From assembly GCF_039555335.1 (NCBI RefSeq), contig NC_092637.1:1240001-1304000 (forward strand): a stretch of 64,000 nucleotides of DNA, given 5' to 3'. Source of the stretch: Amphiura filiformis (taxonomy: Eukaryota > Echinodermata > Ophiuroidea > Amphilepidida > Amphiuridae). The notes under the pieces were generated by a model. It did not search any database. It was given only the letters and a program-made list of their open reading frames with translations, and was not told where the DNA came from. Made by a program: the position numbers and the translations under genes. This document shows positions 12,901 to 24,900 of the stretch, piece after piece; position 1 is the first letter of the stretch, and each line of letters opens with the position of its first letter.

Positions 12901-15900
12901 CCATCATTGCGCCCTCTTTTTCTCCTATTTTTGAAAGGTTGGTTAAATTTATTTAGGTATTTAAAGAAACCTTTAAACGTTAGCTTTAATAAACCAAAAC
13001 AATTATTTCACTCGGCTCACAACTTTTGAAGATATGCCCTTTTGAATAAAAGTACCCGTTTTTCACTCTGTCCACGGATAGCAAACAGAGTGGTTGGGAT
13101 GGCTCATGCTGCGAAGTGGCCTGCACGAACGCCAGACCTCACACAACTTGATTTTTCCCTTTGTGCCAAAATCCAAGATCTTCGCAAACGTATTACTGAA
13201 TGCACTCGCACGTATCTGGCGCACAAGGATGGTATGCAATGTAATTGATGCAATGAGGGCTGCTCGAGTACTGAAACCTGTATTTACCAAGGAGGCAACA
13301 GGTAGAGGGCAGAGCAGCACAGTAAACTCACTTCAGAATAACCAAAGACAAACCAAACAGCCTTTTAGGGCTACCCTTTATCCTAATAAGAGAAATGACT
13401 AATGTTGTAAATAAAAAAAGAAAGCAAGAAACAACAAAGTAAGAAAGTAAGAAACATAATAAACCAAATGGCATAGGCCTAAATAACCAAGAAAAAAGTA
13501 AGTAATTGCAAGTAAAGCAAAGGAATTCCCATTCGGCATCCATTTTACCCACAAATTAATGGCGCTATTAACAAAATCCATTACCCATGAACCCACCGGT
13601 AAAGCCCATAAATAAAGTTATCATTGAGGAATGTTTGATATTCATGCATGGTATGTGTACTCCTTTTCAATCGTTGAAGTACGACGTAGGTAAACCTTCT
13701 CCGTGGACAGAGTGAAAAACGGGTACATTTATGTAAAAGAGCATATCTTCAAAAGTTGTGAGCCGATTGATATAATTGTTTTGGTTTATTTTAGCTAACG
13801 ACTCAAGGTTTCTTTACATACCAAAATATATTTGATCAACTTTTCAGATATATGAGAAAAGAGGGCGCAATGAGGGGCCTCTTTTTTTGGACACCCTGTA
13901 GTTGAAATCCAATTGCAGCCAAAACTTGAGCCGTAGTTGCACTATGGGAACTTTCATGTAATGGTGGAGGTCAAATGTGATTTGAGGTCAACATTATTTT
14001 ACTGGTGTGAGGAAACAAAATCCCCAGATTTCTTTTAAAAAAAACAAGTTTGCAGCTGAAAATACAGGGTTGTGCCAAGTTAAAAAATATGATTACACGT
14101 TAACAACAATCATGTTTGATAATTTCCATATGAATTATTTGTATTTTTTCTATTTCAGTTGATTTGTCTGCTCTGCAGATAGTTGTTCAAGATTTTGGCA
14201 CAAATTTCATCAATATTGTGTTTGGTGATGTCAATCAGGATGCGGTGTACAAAGTCTCCATTGACCCAGGTGAGTGAGTGAATATGGAATATTCTATTAG
14301 CTCCACTGTCCATTATTCAAATTCGCTTCAAGACTTATATGTGCTCTGATTGCATCTAGTACGCAGTGAAGCCTGCACATTCTATTGTACCTAGATTTGT
14401 TGTTTGGTTTATCGTGGCTAATTATGTGCACAGTGATTTTCATTACTTGTTACATTGCACTTTTGTATTTCCATTAATCCCTGTTGTTTCTCACGTTTAA
14501 CACATCTGTGGGCTGGAAATTGGTAATTTGTGGCTATCGAACGTTATCTACTTCTGTGCCTACATTTCTTGTCCCCCACCTGTGTACTGTCTAGTCTGTA
14601 TTTTACTTGTTTCCACACGTCAAATTGATATTCTTTTCTCTTTTTATTTCTAAAAGTGGCACATTAATTTCATATTAAATAGCACAAGTAAGGGTATTTT
14701 CAATTTATTCATATCATGAAAATTGGTTTATTGGTCTATTCCAGTAGAAATCCGTACACCCCCTATGAAAGACATGTCCTGAATCTTCCACGCAGGGAGT
14801 GTGAATTTCAAATGGGTAACAACCTTTGAAATCTACACCCCCTATGTGGGAGATTAAGGTAACAATATTATAGGTAATAACATTGTGTGTCCTCCTCTGA
14901 GGACGATTAAAAGTGCGTACACAACCCGGCCATTCCCATTCACTGTAAAGCAAACACAACTTAAACTGTAATGTTATTTTTAACTTTACTTTTTTCTTCT
15001 CATTGTATCAGGCAACTGCCCATGTGGTTGGAGGGAATTTGATGACTTTTGTTACTACATCGCCCACACCAATAGACTAACATATGCTGATGCACAGGTC
15101 TATTGTGAAAACAAAGATGGTAATTTAGTGAGCATAATTAGCCAAGAGGAAGAGGACTTCCTTGCTGGTAAGTTGAAAAGCCACTATCAGTGATCAAACT
15201 GTGTAGACTCTCATTCATCTGGGTATGTTGAAATTAAGATTTAATTTAAATCTGGTCAACCAGACATACCTATTTTGACGGACGAGCCGACGTTGCGACT
15301 GAAACCTTCAGTCTTCAGCTGGGTTGTGATGCAAATGACCTTGAGTACCGGACACTTCCGGTATTGATGACAATCGACGAGGAATGTCCTTTATGATCCT
15401 GTCCCAGCCGTGTGATAGTTTGGCCCGGACACCGCCACCGCGGTTGAGGGATGGTTGCTCAGCCCTCACACAGATTGCCTCTCTCACTCCACGCTCAAAC
15501 CAACGATGCTCGCGATCTAGGATTCGGACATCCTTGGTGGCAAAATGGTGTCCGGTGGCTTTCAAATGTAAGAACACTGATGAGTCGTTCCACTTGAGCT
15601 GGCTCTGCGATGTTGTAACATGCGATTGTGAAGAGGTTGTGCGGTTTCTCCTATGTAAGCGTCTTGACAGGCTTGCTCTTCAGAACAGCGGACCCCGTAG
15701 ACCACTCCACTGATCCTCCCCTTGGGCTGTTTGTCCTTGGGATGCACTAAGGACTGGCGGATCGTGATCATCGTTGGTTTGAGCGTGGTTTGAGCGTGGA
15801 GTGAAAGAGGCAATCTGGGTGAGGGCTGAGCAACCATCCCTCAACCGCGGTGGCGGTGTCCGAACAGCGTTATTTCTTTCTGCAACCATAATGGGCCGCA

Positions 15901-18900
15901 ATGCGATAACACATAGTACATACATGTAATTATAGGCCTATGAGGCTAGATATAACACGAGTTTATTACCATTATTATTTCCTCTTACTTGATAAAATAA
16001 AAAGAAATCGATAGAATTAAAATTCTACAACGGTTTACCTGGGGTTCGAACCCACAACCTATGTATCCATAGTCTAATGCCTACACGACTGTGCTATGAT
16101 TCGTTGTCCCAGAAAGGTGTTTGTTTATGATACTTATTGATTACGGAATAAACTGCATACACACAATATACTATTACTAGTATATTAGTACTAATAAATA
16201 CGAATATAATCCTAACCCTAACCCTAATCCCTAACCCTAACCCTAACCCTAACCCTAACCCTAACCCTAACCCTAACCCTAACCCTAACCATAACCCTAA
16301 CCCTAACCCCTAACCATAAGACCATAACCCTAAGACCATAACCCTGACAATAATGAACCTTGCCTCGGACTATGCGGTTAGTGATATATTGCGGCCCATT
16401 ATGGTTGCAGAAAGAAATTAAGCGTCCGGGCCAAACTATCACACGGCTGGGACAGGATCATAAAGGACATTCCTCGTCGATTGTCATCAATACCGGAAGT
16501 GTCCGGTACTCAAGGTCATTTCTCTTTTCTCATGTTATTATATTTTTTCAATGAAAGGTTGCACAGAAAATGATCCTGATACTAGCGACTTTGGTTTCTG
16601 GCTTGGACTGAATGACATAGCTAATAAAGGAGTATTTGTCTTTGAGGATGGGTCTTCAGTAAGTAGATATATGAATCACGGTTGTTTGATGTATATAGAA
16701 TTGGCTTCATTATTAACTAAATGCAAACTATAGATGGCGCTATTTATCCTAAATCATATTTCTTTATTTGCAAGGGTTAGGTGATGAATACCGCCATTAG
16801 GGACTGTTCATAAATACTTTGGTGGGGGGGGACTGGGCAAGGTGTGGGGGGACACAACAAGTTTTGAGTTGCAGAATGGGGGGACCAAAAGTTTTGGTTA
16901 CTAAAGGAGGGGGGTCAAAAAGTTTTAACAAGAAAATACCAAAAGAACAAGAGCATACAAATTTTTTTGCGCGCTACGCGCATATGTACTAATAAAGCCC
17001 TTTTACCCCGATTATGGCTCAAAATAGTGCAAAATAGACCTACATTTTTTGGCACGCTACGCGCGCTCATTTCAGTATCCCATTAAAGCCTTTTTGGAAT
17101 CTCAAAGACTTTACATGTGTGTATTCTACAGTCAATATAAGAAAAGGGTATATGTATGTATCCCACTGATAAAATGATACAACCAGCATTTTTTTTGTCT
17201 TTGACCCAAAATTTATATTTTGCCTCCCTGACCAAGAAAGCTGGCTATGCCCCTGATAAAACAGTCTTAAGTATTAAATTGAGTATGTGCCCAGATGTTG
17301 CTCCAGTGGCATAGCGACGGGGGGAAGGTGGGGGAAGGTGGGGCATGTGCCCTGGGCACCACTCTTAAGGAGGCGCCAAATTGACCAATTCAGCATTGAT
17401 TCTGCGCCCCTCTAAGCGATGAAAGTCAAATTTTTCGCGCGCTCCGTGCGCATAAAAGGTCAAAGTCATTTCAAAGATCAATTTAAGACCAATATTCAAC
17501 TTCATTATAACCAAAATTAATTAATGGTAGGCCCTTTGTGCTCCGGGCGCAATAATTATTTCAAGAATCGGGAGCAACACCTATCCTTAGACCTGGGTGC
17601 CAAAAGCCCTAGCTACGCCACTGTCAATTTCCCTTTTTTGTGTTACTTTCATTTATTTAATTATTGGTTATAAGAATAAAACATGTATTTTCAAAAAATT
17701 AGAATGCATAAATTGAAATTAAACTTCATACAAGTCACAGCATGTGAAAAACACCTTCAACTTTCATGTTTTTTGGAAACAGGCTTATTATAAATAAATG
17801 TATGAACAAACATGCAGGCCTAGAATTGTGACTGAGTTTGCACAAATGGAGTATCCCCCTCCCCAGACCTTTTTTAACCTCATGTAAGGGGGGTTCAAAA
17901 AAGTTTTGTATGTCTAAAGAGGGGGGGGTCAAAAAAGTTTTATGGTTCTCTGGAGGGGGGTCAAAAAAGTTTTGAATCAAAAATTTCCAAGTGCCCAGCC
18001 CCCCCCCCACCAAAGTATTTATGAACGGTCCCTTAAAACAGCTGGATTAGGTAACACAAGCAACAAGGAAATTTTATAAACATATTTCATCAAACAATAA
18101 AACGAATTATTTGTATTAAAAGCTTGAAAGAGCAGTTTCCAGTAACTATATAGCGCCACCAATTTTGTCATTAAAAGATACATTTTATATCCGAAAAAGC
18201 TTTAAAAATGCTATTAAAGTGAATAATTTTGTAAAAGAGGGAAAATTAAAGTTGAGAATGACTCAAAAGCATCTGTATACATTAGCATGATATCACTTTC
18301 AGCTGTTTAAGCCTACAATTTGGTTGTACATGATGTTTTGTTTGAAAAACTAATAAATGATCCCATTAAACAACCGTGGAATGCGGTCAAATAAACAGGA
18401 ATAAAACAATTTCCTTTTGCACAAAACCAAAACTTTTACTTACGATTGACAGTTTCGCCTATTATGGATGAAAGGCATCATCAGAATGATGATGGTTGAA
18501 CCTTACTTATGGTTAGCTGGCTCACTTCCTAAGTCATGTATACTATCCTCTCCTGATTGATAGGATGCCCTCTACAGTCATGATCCAGCCAACCGGAAGT
18601 AAAGATCAACCATCGTCATTTATTGCCTATTAATTATGATATTCAGGCAGGTAATACAGGCTGGGATAGTTAATTAGAGTGTAGGCTGATTAGGGTAATG
18701 CACCTGTGTGTCGTCTGATTTTCAGTTCGATGTTGGTTACATTGGTAACTGGGCTACTGGAGAACCTGACAATGGAGGAACTGGCGGTAATGAGGATTGT
18801 GCCATTATGTGGCCGAGACCAAGCCAAGAGAATAACTGGGGTGATGTGAGCTGCAGCCAAGAACAGGCTTTTATCTGCAAGAAACAGAAAGGTAATTCAT

Positions 18901-21900
18901 TGATTACCTGGAAAGGTGTGAGTGGATGGGGTGTGTGTGTGTGTGTGTGGATAGGTGGGATTCAGGCGGGGGGTGGGGGTGGGGGGTGTGTGTGTGGGGG
19001 TACTTACGTAATCCCTTTAAATGCGGACATTAAAAAAACACATCCGAACCACTGGGACATTCTTGCAACTGCGGACTGTCCCCGCTTTTCTCGTATGTCC
19101 AGTGGGCTGCAAATAACCTAAAAAAAAACATTTTAATCCACAGTTGAAAAGTTAGATATCATAAAAATTTGTATAATTTGCATAACATGTGTCTAAGCTC
19201 CCATCGTCCCCTGTTAGGCGGTCAAAATTAGCCAAACACACCCACGTTCAACTGTCCAGTACACAGTCCCAGTTTGATGGTGAATACTTTTAGGTGTGTG
19301 TATTAAGTGTGAATGAATGACCAATTGTTGTGCACATGTTTGACCAGGTCAGTCAGGTTGTTAGCAAGTGAATAAATGAGCAAGTTAGTGGCGTGAAAAG
19401 GTCATGAAAAAATTGCCTAAATTTATTTCAAATAATATCTACTTTTTCTTACTATTGGAAATATTTGGCACTAAACACCTTTATTTATAAGTGTAAAATA
19501 AAAAAAATTATAAAAGACAAATAATAGCATTATATATGATTTAGACATGGCAAATTCTGTGGGATTATAAGTCATGGAATATCATATTTCTGCAGATGCA
19601 TCAAATTGTTTTAATAATATAGGGGCGGCTTATAGTAAAACTGTTATTTGGCACCTAGCAAAAATCGTGCCGATATCATCAATTTTGTGATAATCCTCTC
19701 ACCCGTTCTCTTGCAGCGAATCCTGGTGTGAATTATCCAGTACAGCCATCAGGGATAGCAGCACACGCCTTCACACAGCTGGTACCAGGACAGTGTTATA
19801 CTATTACTGTGGATGCAGATGAATACGCCGCTCAAAGTGAAAGACAACGTACAGGTATGAAATGATGAGTCGAATGTTTTTACTGTTCTTAACAAGCATT
19901 GCTTATGGTGTAACTGGCAAGCTGAGGTCTTTTATTTGAGTGGATGGTTTTTGACAAACGATAAGATGGTCGAAATCTGGTTGAAGAGATGGTCGAAATC
20001 TGGTTGAAGGTTTATGGGGCGTAACCAAATCTACATGTTCTAATGTCAATGCAGGAGATTGCATGTGTTGCCATTATCAAAAAATGTTATGTATTAGACT
20101 TTATTTCAACACAGAGGCCCAATTCAACAAAATTTGTTATTCCTTAAAGCCGTGCATAAACCAATAAAACAATTTCAGCTTAACCATTATTGTACATGTG
20201 TTTTATTAAACTTTTTTTTTTGGTTTTCACTTCCTTTTACTGTTTTGCTGGTAACTCGTGCTATGAGCATAGAGGACATGCCAATAAAGATTGATAAAAC
20301 AGTATTGTGAATTTGATTTGCATGGGGTTTTTTTTTTTCAGACCCTGACCCAGTCAGTGGTATAACTGTAGAAGAGGTATCCCCAGCATATGTACGCCTA
20401 TCATGGACGCTACCTAATGGTATACATGATGGCTTCTATGTCAGCTATGTAGTAAAGGATAGTGGTGAAGACCTAACTCATTATCCATACAGGCTACTTA
20501 AAGGTGTGAAAGAGGTGCAACTGTGGGTATGTGTACTGTATTATCTCTAAGTAACACCACTCAAAGCCCCAACCACTTAGTTCCAGTTAAATGTTCAGTG
20601 CTAAAATAGCATGTCAGATCTTAAAGCTATAGTGTGTGATTTGCTCCACAGCGACGCCCTCAATTTTACCTCATTATTTCAGTTTCCTCGAAAGTTGTTA
20701 CTAACATTATCTAATCATTTTTGCAATGAATAACAAAATTTTACCGAAATCATACATTATGGCTTTTAGCTCTCTTGACTAGAAAACATCATAGTTTTTC
20801 AGCTATTCATCATTGGTAATCATCGTTAATATAATAATAAAAGGTGTTGTGTTTTTTGCAGTGATAGATCTCTACATGGCAATCTAAAATTTAAAAAAAA
20901 GCTTTGAATTCTGCTGGAATAGTCAAAAGAACTTCCATAAAACTTAACATTACTCCTGCATTTTCTGACCTTCACTGGCTGCAAGTGTATCAACTTGCTT
21001 TCATTGAGTAAAGACACAGCTTATTTTTGCTCTCACCTTGTTGTCTTTCATATCATTTATTGATTCTTGGTGTGTTTTGTGTCCTCGTCGGTTGGATTCA
21101 CCATTACCCACTTTTACCTTCGTGTTGTTGTTTTTCACAGGATCTTGAGCCGGACACAGAATATGTTGTAATCGTTTATACTGTAGCAAGTTATGGAGAT
21201 TGCGATGAACTGACAAGCTTAGCTCAAAAATTTGAATTTAGCACAAGTAAGTTTTCCATTTTTTCCTCGTGAATGGGTGTAAGTACAATTACACTTTCAT
21301 ATTGAAAATTGATTGTAAAATTTATTCTGCGAGATGCAACATAATCATTTTGCTTCAACCAGGGCACAACCATTATAGTGCAGCTCCAGTCAGATTAGAC
21401 ATCACGTTGCACTTCAGAGATTTGAACCCATGACTACATGCTATACCTCATGATTATGAGTGGACGTCTTTACCTGTCATGCCACCGTGCCCTCATTTGT
21501 TTGTATATATTCTCTAATTTCAGTTGATTCACAACCTGGAACTGTCTATCTGAAAAACAAAGACACCGATGGTATCACTTTTATATGGGGCAAGCCAACG
21601 AATACACAGACTTTGCTTGGATACAAATTATTCCTTTGTCCTGATAATTGTGATGATGTAAGTTATCAAAATTCATACAAATTCAATACACTTTGAAATT
21701 ATTAAGAGTGTATTGTAACTTTGCATATTATAACACAAAAAAAGCTTTTTTTAATACCAGCAATGAACGATCTTAACATTTAGCGCTAGGTCCAGGGACA
21801 CTCCAAAACCAAAACACAATTAAACTAGGTTATAGATCCTCCTCCCTCCATTTTGAATTTTTACTTGAGTCAGCACGGTATTTATGAGGATATACAAAGT

Positions 21901-24900
21901 ATAAACATTATAAAAGTTGTTGGTATCACATTTTTTAACCCTTCGTAACTAAAGTAACTTAGTAAAATTTCGAACACCCAATACGATACCTAACTTTAAC
22001 GAAGGGTCCCTGTAAAAACAACCCTATTATTTACGAAGTGTACCATTCGTAAGTGTATATAGTGAAATGGAAGTTACGCCAAGTTTAGTGAAATGGATAC
22101 CTGGTCCAATTTACAATGTCACTCATCGTTTCATTCGGTCACAATGGCTCATTGCGTAAGTAAAGATGTAGTTTTAAAAAATCTAGGTCAGGCCTAATAC
22201 ATCTTCTCTTACATAATGGGCCATCATGACCAAACACAATAATTTGTGACATTGTAAGTTGGACCAGGTATGTCAAACAAAATGTGCACCAAGTTTTGTA
22301 AGAAACTATTGGGTTTTTTTAAGTCTTTTTACTTGTGGATCCTTTATAAAAGTGAACTATGTTTTCTCTGAATCTCATAGCCTATTGTATTTGGACCAGA
22401 CAGAACTGATTATTCTTTTGATGGTCTAGTGCCAGGCAGAGAGTACTCCATTAGATTTCAGGTCGTACGTACAGGTGGTAACGATAATGCTATGCAACTG
22501 ATTGTTACCAGGACACGTAAGTATATCTCCTACACATCCCCCACACCCACCATACACACCCCACCCCTATGTGCAACCACCGCCAAACAAAGACAAGAAA
22601 ACACAGTAAGATTTTTGGCGATTCTGATTTTAGACCACCCGAGCTATGTAAAGTTAAAATTGCCAATTTTATCAAATTAACTTTCTCAACAAGGTTTAAA
22701 ACTTGTTTTCTCTCGGACAAGCTCTATTTTGTTCAAAAATTCATGTTTTCATATTTTTTGCTTTTTGACGTGAGAGCTTGATGCAAAATCAGTGACACTG
22801 ACCTCCGAAGCTGTCGCGTAGCACGAGCGCATGATGTATGCTCATTTTGACGGTAATTTTTCAAAGGAGTTTGACATCTTTTTACTGCGTGATGCAATTC
22901 TGCCTTTATTCAACATATAACATATGACCCAGGCGAGAATGTCTTGCAGTATAAAGTGTTTGATAGCTACACATTCACATACTTTTATCTCAACTCTTAT
23001 CTCTACATATAGCACCACTGGGTATCCAAAACTTTAAAGCACAGAGTTTCCCTAACCTAATCATGTTCACCTGGGAAGCGCCCCCTGGTGGTGACTACGA
23101 CCAATATGTGCTATGGTATTCCACCTGTAACTGTATGCAACCAAGCGCGAATGACTTGCAGTATGAGGTGATTGATAGCTACACATTTACATATTATCTG
23201 TGGGTCGATGTACAAAATACCATTGTGTTTGCTTCCTTGTCGGTGAGGTCACAAGAATGTCCAAGTGAGCCAATCGATAGTATCCCTGCCTTCATTTATG
23301 GAACAGAAACAGGTTAGTCTGTATGCTTAATACTCTTCAGTGAAATACATTCATGATGATTCATCATCAATGTGTAAAAGAAAAAAAAAATGCTGTAGAT
23401 TTACAGTTACAGTCATTACATTATTTTATATTGGAAAAAAGACATCAAACTTAAAGTCTTGATAATTCAATGAAGTCTCTTGACAATATCCTAAGTTGAT
23501 ATATGCTGACATGGAGAAACCATTCAAACCCATCGTAACATATAAATTTTATGGAATTGTTACGATTGATTAGAAACCTAGGATATATGATTAGTTTAGG
23601 ACGTAGGAACTCTTTGGGAAATCAAACCATGTTCAAGTGGAGATAGGCCAGATGTATTGATGGACTTTTTTGTTGTTTTGGTTGTTGATTCGATGAGAAT
23701 ACATTGCATACTGTATTAAAAAAACACTATTTTTTTGCAGCTAATTTAAATTTGGCGCCTTTGGAAATCTTCATCATCAGAAGAGGTACCAACTCGATAC
23801 TGCTCTCCTGGGGACAAGTTGCAGGCGGTGAGGATGTTTTGTACACATTATCTTGGTACCCAGAATCAGTAGAGTCGAATCTTAAGCAACGAATCACCAA
23901 AAACACAAAATGGCTGATCCAAGGACTTGTTGCAGGTGCTTCCTATTACATTAATGTGGAGTATGCCAACTTACATTCACCCAATGATGCATTGTTCACA
24001 ACCAGTAAGTACAAATGTGTTCATCAAGGCTTCAGATAATCCATTTGAAATTCACTCTGTCTCTCTGTGGGAGATTGAGGTCATGTCTTCCATAGGTGGT
24101 GTATGGATTTCAAATGCAATAGCCCATTGAGTCAATCCCTTTAAAGTAAATGTATTCATTTTGTTTGTTTAATTTTACCAGCAATTTCTCCTCCAACTGG
24201 CCTCAATGCGATTAACATCACACCAACCAGTGCATTATTGATCTGGAATGTAGATGGTACCGGCTTGACTGACAGCTATCTGGTGTACTTTGAACCATGG
24301 AATGAGCCTCAATATAAATGTGCTTCACAGATAGTTGTATGTATTACTATTGCTTCACGTTTTAAGCAGCATGTTTGAAAAAATAAAAATAAAAGGCTAT
24401 GCCCTATGCAGAATTGCGGGTTTTTTTTTCATTTGTACCCAACTTTCCTTTAAATCTCAACAGTTAAAAGACATATTATATATGTCCAATAAATTGTGAC
24501 TTTTAATACCTATACTTCTTGGCTGCTGTCCTTAACAGTTTTATACAGTTGCAGGATGTGTGCAGGATATCTGTGCGGATGTGTAGACGCCTGCTGTTCT
24601 TCTCCCAATTCCTGACTTTCAATGTTTTCTCCTCCTCCCTCCTCCTCCCTCCCTCCCTCCTTCCCTCCCTCCCTCCTTCCCTCCCTCCCTCCTTCCCTCC
24701 TGTCCCATCTTGCTGTTTTCTCCTCACTAGCTCAATTAACTATAAGGATCAATTAAAATGTAAGAGTGAGTACCAGTATGTTTATTTTTTGTATTTAGTA
24801 TTTTGAAGACGGCCTTTTTACAGAAGGAACTGAGGCTAAGTTGACCTACCTGAACCCCGGGGTACAATACAGAGCAAGGGTGTTTGGTCAGGATAGAGAT

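Larger units (their letters stand above)
15333..16521 (-). mobile_element. Penelope-like element (PLE) fragments in an inverted, nested arrangement
   Basis: Minus-strand coding remnants (about 15308-15837) carry a GIY-YIG nuclease signature (GVVYGVRC ... AYIGET) and downstream ILDREHRWFERGVREA, typical of the C-terminal endonuclease of Penelope-like retroelements. Three inverted pairs are visible: 15333-15430 with 16423-16521, 15425-15506 with 15785-15864, and 15870-15902 with 16388-16422. No reverse transcriptase part is present. Broken; the copy sits in the intron inside the lectin domain. Confidence 0.78.

Noticed and set aside
16210-16345. A true chromosome end
   Set aside because: Coding exons of the same gene continue on both sides, so the telomere repeat is interstitial.
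24503-24727. Minus-strand frame with GGREGGREG repeats
   Set aside because: It is the translation of the homopyrimidine tract, not a gene.
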